This document shows positions 16,816 to 23,129 of a DNA stretch of 26,142 bases, piece after piece (within the stretch, counting starts at the first letter, position 1; every line of letters starts with the position of its first letter). A model generated the notes under the pieces. That model worked only from the letters and a program-made list of their open reading frames with translations, did no database searches and was not told the DNA's origin. Source of the stretch: an uncultured Sinobacteraceae bacterium (lineage in GTDB: Bacteria; Pseudomonadota; Gammaproteobacteria; Steroidobacterales; Steroidobacteraceae). The stretch is taken from assembly GCA_937902995.1 (NCBI GenBank), contig CALEKY010000157.1, positions 1-26,142 on the forward strand, read 5' to 3'. Made by a program: the position numbers and the translations under genes.

Positions 16816-16843
16816 CGAATCACGAATCACGAATCACGAGGAC
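16816..16843 (+). repeat. Heptamer array, CGAATCA type, ending in a Shine-Dalgarno
   Basis: Three perfect CGAATCA units, then a fourth altered unit CGAGGAC at 16837-16843. The GAGGA inside the last unit is placed seven to eight bases before the ATG at 16851 and is the only good ribosome-binding site for that gene. The repeat therefore seems to supply it. Confidence 0.85.
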
Positions 16844-16850
16844 ACACACC

Positions 16851-17231
16851 ATGCACAAATCCCGCTTGGCCGGCTTCATCATCGACTGTCGTACCGACGA
16901 CTTGGAAAGCGCGGCGCAATTCTGGAGCGCGGCGCTCGGATATCCGCTCAAAGATCCGGCGATGGAACCGAGCTCCATGTATCGCCAATTCGATACCGGT
17001 CCGACGGGGCTGCACATCGAAGTGCAGAAGGTTTCGCACGAAAGCCGAGTCCATCTCGACATCGAAGCCGACGACATCGAAGCCGAAGTTGCGCGGCTCG
17101 AGTCGCTCGGCGCCAAACGCGTTCAGAAAGTTCACACGTGGTGGGTGATGGAGGCCCCGACGGGACAGCGTTTTTGCGTTGTGCGCGTACAACGTGCGGG
17201 CTTTGCGGAAAACGCGAATGTCTGGAAATGA
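16851..17231 (+). CDS. VOC family (glyoxalase-like) protein
   Basis: A 126-residue protein of the vicinal-oxygen-chelate superfamily. The opening LAGFIIDCRTDDLESAAQF-W-AALGYPL is the usual first beta-alpha-beta unit. The segment LHIEVQKV and the second half, with VHLDIEADDIEAEVARLESLGAKRV, complete the paired-module fold; the end has the common APTGQRFCVVR. Members act as dioxygenases, isomerases, or bleomycin/fosfomycin-type resistance proteins; the substrate cannot be told here. The ribosome-binding site GAGGA is part of the repeat array directly upstream. It stands alone after malQ. The frame stays intact to the TGA at 17229-17231. Confidence 0.88.
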   Translation: MHKSRLAGFIIDCRTDDLESAAQFWSAALGYPLKDPAMEPSSMYRQFDTGPTGLHIEVQKVSHESRVHLDIEADDIEAEVARLESLGAKRVQKVHTWWVMEAPTGQRFCVVRVQRAGFAENANVWK

Positions 17232-17241
17232 TGAGGAAGGG

Positions 17242-17257
17242 ACTCGTTGGGACGAGT
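17242..17257 (+). terminator. Possible hairpin after the VOC gene
   Basis: ACTCGT at 17242-17247 and ACGAGT at 17252-17257 form a 6-bp stem with a TGGG loop, ten bases after the VOC stop codon. No T-run follows, so a rho-independent terminator is doubtful. Confidence 0.25.
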
Positions 17258-17436
17258 AACGTGGCAGTAACGGCACGTGTCATCGGCACTTAGGGCGCGT
17301 ACGTGAAGCGGCTCGCGAGCATGGCAGTCGGCGGATCCGTATCGAGGGCTCGGGCGTTATCGACGCCGCTTGGACCGCGGACGCGACAGAGCGCGCGCGG
17401 ACGAGCACACAAGATAAGGACCGTTAGGGGTACGCC

Positions 17437-17634
17437 ATGTTCTTCAGATGGAAATCGACTGATCCGTCGTTCGTGCGTCTACGCGTGACACCCGATCCCG
17501 AGCAAGCCGCCTTGCTCGAACGGAAGATGAGCGCGCTCAACTACTACCCAACGAATGGGTTTCACAGAGATCTCAAGCAAGGCCGACAGACGCGAGCCAT
17601 GGGACGGCGCGCGGCTGTGAGTCGTGTGTGGTGA
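17437..17634 (+). CDS. Small hypothetical protein, 65 residues
   Basis: I do not recognise this protein. It starts at ATG 17437 with a good Shine-Dalgarno (TAGGGG at 17425-17430, six bases upstream), which is why I accept it. The first 47 residues or so are plausible protein: MFFRWKSTDPSFVRLRVTP, then PEQAALLERKMSALNYYP. The basic end (RQTRAMGRRAAVSRVW) is encoded next to the purine repeat and may have been altered by repeat growth: its stop codon lies only eight bases before the GGGAAAA array. No signal peptide or membrane segment. The 205-bp gap before it shows no other gene. It could be a conserved small protein or a remnant. Confidence 0.5.
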   Translation: MFFRWKSTDPSFVRLRVTPDPEQAALLERKMSALNYYPTNGFHRDLKQGRQTRAMGRRAAVSRVW

Positions 17635-17642
17635 TTGGGGAA

Positions 17643-17692
17643 GGGAAAAAGGGAAAAGGGAAAAGGGAAAAGGGAAAGGAGAAAAGGGAAAG
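17643..17692 (+). repeat. Heptamer array, GGGAAAA type (polypurine)
   Basis: Units with a 7-bp period: GGGAAAAA (one extra A), then GGGAAAA three times, GGGAAAG, GAGAAAA, GGGAAAG. One strand is purely purine for the whole length. It lies eight bases after the stop of the small ORF. Read from the minus strand it is a T/C-rich tract just past the hairpin that ends the cytochrome b gene. Confidence 0.9.
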
Positions 17693-17695
17693 GAG

Positions 17696-17733
17696 GGTGA
17701 GTGGTGAGCCGCTCGCCGGCTACTCACCACTCA
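17696..17733 (-). terminator. Strong hairpin at the end of the cytochrome b gene
   Basis: TGAGTGGTGAG at 17698-17708 is perfectly complementary to CTCACCACTCA at 17723-17733, and an inner CCG/CGG pair tightens the loop. It lies 15 bases past the cytochrome b stop codon. In the direction of that gene the hairpin is followed by the complement of the GGGAAAA array, a T/C-rich run, which fits a rho-independent-like terminator, although the run is not pure T. It would also sit between two convergent genes. Confidence 0.5.
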
Positions 17734-17763
17734 TTACTCACCACTCACTACTCACGACTCACA
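17722..17763 (+). repeat. Heptamer array, ACTCACC type, overlapping the cytochrome b stop
   Basis: Six 7-bp units: ACTCACC, ACTCATT, ACTCACC, ACTCACT, ACTCACG, ACTCACA. Two inverted units (GGTGAGT, GGTGAGC) lie at 17696-17709. The array runs into the cytochrome b gene on the minus strand: the stop TAG (17748-17750) and the last codons for Val-Ser-Arg-Glu are repeat sequence. Confidence 0.9.
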
Positions 17764-18404
17764 TACCAAACAATGAGTGCAGCGATGGCTGCGCCGGGGA
17801 GAACTCGCCACATCGACACGAGCTTGGTGGCGGCGGCGACTGCATCGGCCGGGCGGCGACCGGTGAACATTGCGCCGATCAAATTGTTCTTTCGAACGAG
17901 CAGATAAAAAAGCACGGCGGCAATGTGCAGAGCGATGAAGCCGAGCAGCACGTTGAACACGACTTCGTGCACATCGGCCAGCACGCGACTGGTTTCGAAG
18001 CTCACGAGATACGACAGCGGGCCGGATTCCAGGCCGTCGATGTCGGTCACGAACAAACCCAATGTCACCTGCGTCGCGAGCAGCGCGAGCAGCACGACGA
18101 CGCTCCAACCGCCGAGCGGATTGTGGCCCGGCGGCGGCGGAACGGGCGGATTGCGCAAATAGTCGGCGACCGCCTTCGGTCCGCGCACGAACTGAGCGAA
18201 ACGCGCAGTGGTGCTGCCGGCAAATCCCCAGTAGATCCTGAAGAGAACGAGCCCGAGCAGCGCATATCCGCTGTAGCGATGCACGTCCATCTTGTGCTCC
18301 TCGGCGGACCACCAGGAGATCGCTACGCAGAGCACGAACAGCCAGTGCACGAGGCGGACAGGCCAGTCCCAAACGACTACGGTACGTGAAGGCTCGCTAT
18401 TCAT
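17748..18404 (-). CDS. Cytochrome b561-type membrane protein
   Basis: A 218-residue inner-membrane di-heme cytochrome b of the b561/Ni-Fe-hydrogenase cytochrome b family. It shows at least four hydrophobic helices, at roughly residues 16-32, 45-61, 100-119 and 148-168, plus one near the C-terminus. Candidate heme-ligand histidines are His20 (VRLVHW), His42 (DVHRYSG), His146 (DVHEVVF) and His160 (ALHIAAV). The loop PPVPPPPGHNPLGGWS after helix 2 is characteristic of the family. It is divergent from a cytochrome c' gene, and such pairs are common, so it probably passes electrons from the quinone pool to, or receives them from, a periplasmic c-type protein. Start ATG 18404 overlaps a four-codon upstream mini-ORF. 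The last four codons and the stop lie in a heptamer array, so the original C-terminus may have been different. Confidence 0.88.
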   Translation of the reverse strand: MNSEPSRTVVVWDWPVRLVHWLFVLCVAISWWSAEEHKMDVHRYSGYALLGLVLFRIYWGFAGSTTARFAQFVRGPKAVADYLRNPPVPPPPGHNPLGGWSVVVLLALLATQVTLGLFVTDIDGLESGPLSYLVSFETSRVLADVHEVVFNVLLGFIALHIAAVLFYLLVRKNNLIGAMFTGRRPADAVAAATKLVSMWRVLPGAAIAALIVWYVSRE

Positions 18405-18415
18405 TCGCTATTCAT
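18394..18415 (-). repeat. 11-bp tandem duplication at the cytochrome b start, with mini-ORF
   Basis: ATGAATAGCGA occurs twice in direct tandem on the minus strand (18415-18405 and 18404-18394). The upstream copy reads ATG AAT AGC GAA TGA: four codons and a stop. Its TGA overlaps the ATG of the cytochrome b gene as ATGA, the arrangement typical of translational coupling. The downstream copy is the real start (MNSEPS). Whether the mini-ORF is translated cannot be seen; its own Shine-Dalgarno is weak. Confidence 0.75.
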
Positions 18416-18643
18416 CCGCTCGCTCGCAGAGTCGCATCGAGAGACAAGTTTGCCCATCGCCGAGCCTTCCTGCATCTACCGAGCAGGCAGAATTTCGATA
18501 ATTGCCGGCGCTGCGTTTTCGATTCTTTACATCTCAGCGCACGTGGACGACTGCGAGCTGGTCAAGTAAAACGGTAACAAGTCGTCGGCCGATGTCGGCT
18601 CCAGCTTCTGGTTATTTTTTCGTCACAGGAGAGATCGATCGCT

Positions 18644-19120
18644 ATGGTTCATCGCAAGACCTCGAAAAAGCTTTACTTGGCCGGCATCGCCGCGATCGTG
18701 AGCGTTGCAACTGGCGTCGCGTTCGCCAGCGCCGTCGAGGAGACGATCAAGACGCGGCAAACGCATTTGAAGGATCTTGGCGCCGCATTCAAGGAGGTCC
18801 GCGATCAGCTTCGCAAGTCGCAGCCCGATATGGCGCAAATCAAGACTTCGTCGGATCAGATTGCGAGCCTTGCGACGCAACTGCCGAGCTGGTTCCCGAA
18901 GGGCAGCGGTCCGGAATCGAAGGTCAAGACCGACGCCAAACCCGAGATCTGGGCGGATCCTGCACGCTTCGAACAGGCCGTGAAGCTGTTCCAGGAAGAG
19001 GCGCCGAAACTGCAGCAGCTCGCTGCCGCGAACGATTTGGGCGGCATCAAGGCTCAGGTCGGCAAGCTCGGCGGTGCATGCAAGAACTGCCACGATAGTT
19101 TCCGAGTGCCCCGGGATTAG
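18644..19120 (+). CDS. Cytochrome c' (class II c-type cytochrome)
   Basis: A 158-residue periplasmic cytochrome of the c' family (four-helix bundle). The N-terminus has basic residues, a hydrophobic stretch and a cleavage site such as ASA-V near residue 30, so it is exported by Sec. The single heme motif CKNCH at 146-150 near the C-terminus is the hallmark of class II, with His150 as heme ligand. The mature helices are charged and amphipathic as expected (KTRQTHLKDLGAAFKEV). These proteins can bind NO or act as electron carriers. Start ATG 18644 has a good Shine-Dalgarno, AGGAGAG at 18628-18634. The 239-bp gap to the divergent cytochrome b gene must contain both promoters; none is clear to me. 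A GAAAGGG repeat begins immediately at the stop codon. Confidence 0.93.
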   Translation: MVHRKTSKKLYLAGIAAIVSVATGVAFASAVEETIKTRQTHLKDLGAAFKEVRDQLRKSQPDMAQIKTSSDQIASLATQLPSWFPKGSGPESKVKTDAKPEIWADPARFEQAVKLFQEEAPKLQQLAAANDLGGIKAQVGKLGGACKNCHDSFRVPRD

Positions 19121-19147
19121 GAAAGGGAAAGGGGAAAGGGGAAAGGC
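19121..19147 (+). repeat. Heptamer array, GAAAGGG type
   Basis: GAAAGG, GAAAGGG, GAAAGGG, GAAAGGC directly follow the TAG stop of the cytochrome c' gene (19118-19120) with no gap. The first unit is one base short. All bases but the last are purines. Confidence 0.85.
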
Positions 19148-19199
19148 GCGATCCCTCCCCTGCGATCGAGCGGGGGAGGGTCGGAGAGGGGCTTCGACT

Positions 19200-19220
19200 C
19201 GTGATCCGCGATCCGTGATT
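19200..19220 (-). repeat. Heptamer array, CGTGATC type
   Basis: Three 7-bp units CGTGATC, CGCGATC, CGTGATT. It is the inverted partner of the two-unit array at 19349-19362 and shares its unit with the arrays near 16751 and 7134. Confidence 0.75.
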
Positions 19221-19348
19221 CGAAGTCGGTCTTGGAGCCTTCCCCTCCTCCTTCTCGTTCGCGCGTATCCCGCCTCTTGCCCTGTCGGAGCCCCTTCTTC
19301 CGTATCCTTCGCTCGCGGCCGCCGAGCGAGTCGCGTCCGCGCATTCGG

Positions 19349-19362
19349 CGAATCACGGATCA
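19349..19362 (+). repeat. Heptamer array, two CGAATCA-type units
   Basis: CGAATCA then CGGATCA, inverted relative to 19200-19220. Two units alone would be weak, but the match to the unit used elsewhere and the inverted pairing support it. A further two-unit CAACTCT CAACTCA lies at 19401-19414. Confidence 0.55.
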
Positions 19363-19619
19363 AGGCCTCACCCTCTCCCCCGCTTGAAACTATCCGCTGC
19401 CAACTCTCAACTCATTCTTGCGAAGACGCGCAAGTCGGTCCCTGTATTTGCAATGATCCCCTCCTACCAATTGCGACTCGGGGCTTCCCCTAGGCGCGAT
19501 TGAGTGGTCTACGCGAAAGCTGACTGCATACAATCGGTTTAGATTTCTTTGCTCCAGTCGCCGGACGATCTTGGGTCGTATCGGACGCGGGCAAGGTTAT
19601 CTTTCGTTGGCGGGCGCTT

Positions 19620-19639
19620 GCGCAACGCGGCGTTTGCGC
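19620..19639. promoter_or_regulatory. Candidate operator upstream of the double TetR gene
   Basis: GCGCAA at 19620-19625 and its complement TTGCGC at 19634-19639 form two 6-bp half-sites separated by eight bases, about 40 bp before the ATG. TetR-family regulators commonly bind such palindromes near their own gene. This is position and symmetry only. Confidence 0.3.
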
Positions 19640-19679
19640 GACGAATCGTCGTAGATCCGCAAGAAGGTCGAGCACGTAC

Positions 19680-20945
19680 ATGTCAACCCCGTTACAGCAA
19701 CACGAGCTTTCAACATCTTCAGCACCTGTCGGGCGCAGACACGAACGTGTACTCGACGAGGCAGCACGCCAACTCAATGCCAAGGGCGTCTCTCTGACTT
19801 CGTTGACCGAGATCGCCGAAAAACTCGGGATCTCGCGCGCAGCGATGTACTACTACGTCGAAGATCGAGAGGATCTGGTCTTTCAGTGCTATCGGCGTTC
19901 GTGCGAGATCACCGCGCGTCATCTGAACGAAGCGACGCGGGATCCCGGCACGGCGATCGAGATGATCACGCGCTTCGTCACGCGGATGCTCGATCCGAAC
20001 GAGCCCGAGCTCGCGGCACGCGCAGAGATCGCGATGATGACGCAAGCGCAGCGCGACACGATTCAAGGGTTGTACGACGCCATCGCTTCGCGCGTCGCTC
20101 ATCTGCTCGCGACGGGTCAGAGCGAAGGCCTGATCCGCCCGTGCGACGTCGAGGTGAATGCGCGCATCATTCTGAGTCTCGTCACTTGGGCGCCGCTCGC
20201 ACGGCACTGGGCATGGAACGGCGAGACTGTAACTAACGACGCGTTGCGATCGGCCGTGCTTGCGACGATCTTCGACGGTCTCGGCCGCGAGCGAAACGCT
20301 CCGGAGTTCGTGCAGTTCGATCTATCGCCGCTCTGTATGCGCAACAGCGCGGTGTTCGACCGCGATGCGATCTCGGAAGCAAAGCGCGAAACGTTGGTTG
20401 CAGTCGCGTCGCGTTTGTTCAATCGCAAGGGCATCGACGCCACCTCGCTCGAAGAAATCGCAGCGCAGGTCGGCGCGACGAAGCGAACGCTGCACCGTCA
20501 TCTCGGCAGCAAGCAGGATCTGGTCGGCGCCTGCTACGACCGTGCATTCAAGATCTTCCTGTACATCAAAGATGCGATGTGCGCACATCCGGGCACGCGC
20601 CTGTCGGCCGTCGCCTCCGCGATGTATGCGCTGGCGGTTGCGTATCCGCGCGAGGATCTGTCGCCGTTGTCGCCGCTCGTCGGGTTCTATGCGCTTTCGC
20701 CTGTGGCCCAAGAGAAGTTCATGCAGCACTCGCTCGAGCTCGCGAAGGGCTATCACGACACGCTACGCGCGGGCATGTCGGAAGGCAGCATCGCACCCGA
20801 CATCGACGTCGAAGCCCGCGTGCTGGTCTTGCCCGGCCTGCTGAGCTGGCTCGTCAAAGAGGACGTGCCCACCGACGAGTCGGCACGCAAGCACATCGCC
20901 GGCGAGATCGCCAAGCTCGTCGCCGTCGGGCTCAGGGCGAATTAG
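19680..20945 (+). CDS. Double TetR/AcrR-family transcriptional regulator
   Basis: A 421-residue protein made of two TetR-like halves. Each half has an N-terminal helix-turn-helix: residues about 21-67 (LTSLTEIAEKLGISRAAMYYYVEDREDLV) and about 233-283 (TSLEEIAAQVGATKRTLHRHLGSKQDLV). Each is followed by about 140-150 residues of helical ligand/dimer domain. TetR proteins are usually near 200 residues and act as dimers, so this may bind DNA as an internal pseudo-dimer. The halves differ clearly in sequence (SRAAMYYY against TKRTLHRH), so it is not a recent duplication, and there is no frameshift between them. ATG 19680 has an AAGAAGG twelve bases upstream. No co-directional partner gene follows; the next gene is convergent. 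The ligand is unknown; catabolic and efflux control are both possible. Confidence 0.9.
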   Translation: MSTPLQQHELSTSSAPVGRRHERVLDEAARQLNAKGVSLTSLTEIAEKLGISRAAMYYYVEDREDLVFQCYRRSCEITARHLNEATRDPGTAIEMITRFVTRMLDPNEPELAARAEIAMMTQAQRDTIQGLYDAIASRVAHLLATGQSEGLIRPCDVEVNARIILSLVTWAPLARHWAWNGETVTNDALRSAVLATIFDGLGRERNAPEFVQFDLSPLCMRNSAVFDRDAISEAKRETLVAVASRLFNRKGIDATSLEEIAAQVGATKRTLHRHLGSKQDLVGACYDRAFKIFLYIKDAMCAHPGTRLSAVASAMYALAVAYPREDLSPLSPLVGFYALSPVAQEKFMQHSLELAKGYHDTLRAGMSEGSIAPDIDVEARVLVLPGLLSWLVKEDVPTDESARKHIAGEIAKLVAVGLRAN

Positions 20946-21016
20946 CGGGGTACGGTCGCGCGAGATCCCCTTCGCAGCGCGATCGTCCCTCTTCCTCGAA
21001 AGAACGCCTCAAACGA

Positions 21017-21051
21017 AAAGCGGCAGGCCGGTTGATCCGACCTGCCGCTTT
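21017..21051. terminator. Bidirectional rho-independent terminator
   Basis: AAAGCGGCAGG (21017-21027) and CCTGCCGCTTT (21041-21051) form an 11-bp perfect stem. The 13-base loop holds a further CGG/CCG pair. The stem ends in AAA/TTT, so each strand shows a short T tract. It lies in the 180-bp gap between the convergent double TetR and TonB-family genes and can serve both. Confidence 0.85.
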
Positions 21052-21125
21052 GGCTCGATGCTCGATCCGCTTCTTTGGCAGTGCCTGCTGCCGCGATCCG
21101 AGCCGGTGGCCATCCCCAAACTCGA

Positions 21126-23129
21126 TCAGTTCTCCTTGGCGAACTTGAGGCGGATCATCGCACGTTGCGAGACCTTTTCGCCATTGCGAACGACAGGCTC
21201 GAATCGCCACTGACGCACAGCGCGAATCGCAGCATCTTCGAAGACGCCGGTCGGGCTCGCATTGCGCACTTCGACGTCCTCCACGCTGCCGCTCGGCGTG
21301 ACCGTGAAGACGACTTCGACCCAGCCTTCGATGCCGCGCTTGCGGGCGGATTCCGGATACTGTGGCGGAGTCATCTTGACTCGCTTCAACGTCGCAGCAG
21401 AGACGATGTTCGATGCTTCGCGAGCTGCTGCGAGATCGCGTTCGGCCTGGGCAATCGCCGCTTCGTTGTAACGCGCACCGACTGCACGTGCACCCGCAAT
21501 GAGCTGAGCCGCACGATCGTAGGCTTTCGCGTTCATCGCTTGCTTGCTCACGTCGAGCAAGCGAGTCGTGAGCGCGCGCGACAGCTCTTCGACTGCCGGA
21601 TGATTCGGTGCCTGAGCCTGCAAGCTTGCGATGCCGTCTTTGGCGCTGCTGCCCGGAGGATCGATCAGCTTGCCTTCGCTGATGCGCTGGCGAATGTCCG
21701 CGATCAGCGGATCGACGTTCGGTTCGGCCGACGGAGCAGGTGTGGGAGCCGTCTGTTGCGGCGCGCGGCGTGCCGGCGCTGCAGAAGCAGTCGTCGCAGC
21801 CGACGGAGCGCTCGACGAACGTGTCGCATCGGCGATGGCGCGTTCGACCTGAGTCAAGGCAGCGCCCGCCGAACCGAGCGAACGTGCCGCATTCACGTAG
21901 TTCTGAGCTTCGTCGGTGTTGCCTGCCGCGAGCGACTTACGCGCTGCATCTGCAAGCTGATTGCTCAACTCGCGAATGGCTTGCGCAACGCCGGGATCCG
22001 TCGGATCGAGCCGGCGCGCTTCGATCAGGGCATCGCGCGCATTGGGGCCCGGGCCGATCAGCCGGCCGCTCGCCATGCGATCGTTCGCCTGCACGAGGAG
22101 CTGGTTGACGCGGCGGACCACTTCTTGCGCCTGCGTGAGCTTCAAGCGCTCGCGTTCGCGCGCAATCTGCGTATCCAGAAACGCCAGACGGGGATGCGAC
22201 GCGTCGATGTCGCGCGCCGTCTCGATGTTGCGGATCGCCTCTTCGAGACGCTCTGCCGTGAGGGCGGCCTCGGCGCGCTCGAGGATCTTGTCGGCGACGG
22301 CGCGGATACCGGCCTTCGCCGCTTCGCTGTTCGGATCGAGCGCGAGCGCGCTGCGGTAGAAGTCGAGTGCGCTCTCGCCCGCGGGCTCGAGCAGCTTGCC
22401 TTGGTCGAAGGCCTCTTTCGCAAACGCGAGCTCGGCCTGGACCGGATCGGGCCGCTCAGCCAGGGTCGATTGGGTGCCCGGACCGTTTGATTGCGCAACT
22501 GGCGGCGGGGTCGAGTCGCCGGTCAGCTTCGTCACGCCGAACCAGATGCCGCCGATCACGAGCAGCAAGCCGGCCGCCAACGCACCGTAGGTCACCACAT
22601 AGTTCTTGCTTTCGCCGCCCGTGCTTCCGCCGGCGACGAGGCGCTGGCCCGAGGCCTTCAGTTCCTCGTGCTGCGCGATGGCCGCTTCCAACGCAAGGCG
22701 CGTCTGGCCGTGCGAAAGCGGCGTCAACAGGAAACGGAAGATCCGGCCGGCAGCCGTCAGCTGCATCAGCGCCGCGCTGTCCTCGCGCTTACCGGCGACG
22801 ACCACGACGAGCTCGGGAAAATGCTGCGTGAGCTGGGCCACCATCGCAGCGACGTCCGCGGTGGAGGCCGTGTCGACGAGCAGCACGCCAGGTTTGAGCG
22901 ACGGCAATCGATCTGCGATGTGATCCAGATCGGGGCTGTGTGTCACGGGTGTGCCGCGCGGAGCCGCCTTGCGAACCGTCTCGACGAGATTGGCATCGCG
23001 GCTGAGCACGAGCAGCGGGGGGTGATGCGCGTCGTCCTCGAGCGCACGGACGGCGGCCGTATCGTCGATCTCCAGGTTGACCTCGTCGCTCGGGCTCGAC
23101 ACGGAACGAATGTTGTGCGCGTTGGCCAT
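21126..23129 (-). CDS. TonB-family protein with N-terminal receiver-like domain
   Basis: A 667-residue protein. In order: an N-terminal alpha/beta domain at about 36-150 resembling a response-regulator receiver (PPLLVLSRDANLVETVRK, GVLLVDTAST with a possible phospho-acceptor Asp, and a LLTPLS end in place of the usual KP); one transmembrane segment at about 177-199; a long helical region with TPR-like 'ALDPNSEAAKAGIRAVADKIL' type repeats; an Ala/Pro/Gln-rich linker at about 440-475; another helical stretch; and a TonB C-terminal domain in the last 90 residues (YPESARKRGIEGWVEVVFTV). Orientation would put the receiver-like domain in the cytoplasm and TonB in the periplasm. The frame is open upstream to 23168, but ATG 23129 has a perfect AGGAGT at 23136-23141, six bases away. 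ExbB/ExbD are not in the window. It may couple to an outer-membrane receptor or have a structural role. Confidence 0.88.
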   Translation of the reverse strand: MANAHNIRSVSSPSDEVNLEIDDTAAVRALEDDAHHPPLLVLSRDANLVETVRKAAPRGTPVTHSPDLDHIADRLPSLKPGVLLVDTASTADVAAMVAQLTQHFPELVVVVAGKREDSAALMQLTAAGRIFRFLLTPLSHGQTRLALEAAIAQHEELKASGQRLVAGGSTGGESKNYVVTYGALAAGLLLVIGGIWFGVTKLTGDSTPPPVAQSNGPGTQSTLAERPDPVQAELAFAKEAFDQGKLLEPAGESALDFYRSALALDPNSEAAKAGIRAVADKILERAEAALTAERLEEAIRNIETARDIDASHPRLAFLDTQIARERERLKLTQAQEVVRRVNQLLVQANDRMASGRLIGPGPNARDALIEARRLDPTDPGVAQAIRELSNQLADAARKSLAAGNTDEAQNYVNAARSLGSAGAALTQVERAIADATRSSSAPSAATTASAAPARRAPQQTAPTPAPSAEPNVDPLIADIRQRISEGKLIDPPGSSAKDGIASLQAQAPNHPAVEELSRALTTRLLDVSKQAMNAKAYDRAAQLIAGARAVGARYNEAAIAQAERDLAAAREASNIVSAATLKRVKMTPPQYPESARKRGIEGWVEVVFTVTPSGSVEDVEVRNASPTGVFEDAAIRAVRQWRFEPVVRNGEKVSQRAMIRLKFAKEN

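Larger units (their letters stand above)
19121..19679. other. 559-bp gene-free region, nested inverted repeats
   Basis: It begins with a GAAAGGG heptamer array, continues with a GC-rich purine tract (GCGGGGGAGGGTCGGAGAGG near 19165-19187), then a heptamer array at 19200-19220. After a 128-bp core come the inverted partner of that array (19349-19362) and the inverted partner of the purine tract (CTCACCCTCTCCCCCGCTTG, about 19367-19386). So 19160-19387 is a nested inverted repeat. The remainder to 19679 is unique sequence with the TetR leader, including a TACAAT (19529-19534) that could be a -10 box without a good -35. No ORF here looks real. Confidence 0.6.

Noticed and set aside
17303..17488. 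61-codon frame before the small ORF
   Set aside because: GTG start without a ribosome-binding site, Arg/Ser-rich translation, and overlap with the better-supported ORF at 17437.
17643..17763. CRISPR array
   Set aside because: The repeats are 7 bp long and directly adjacent, with no spacers of constant length and no cas genes.
19074..19493. 139-codon frame running out of the cytochrome c' gene
   Set aside because: It starts inside the cytochrome c' gene in another frame and is then encoded by purine and heptamer repeats; composition is not protein-like.
19500..19534. Promoter for the double TetR gene: TTGAGT (19500-19505) with TACAAT (19529-19534)
   Set aside because: The spacer is 23 bases, too long for sigma70, and no better -35 lies at 16-18 bases. 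TACAAT alone is not enough.
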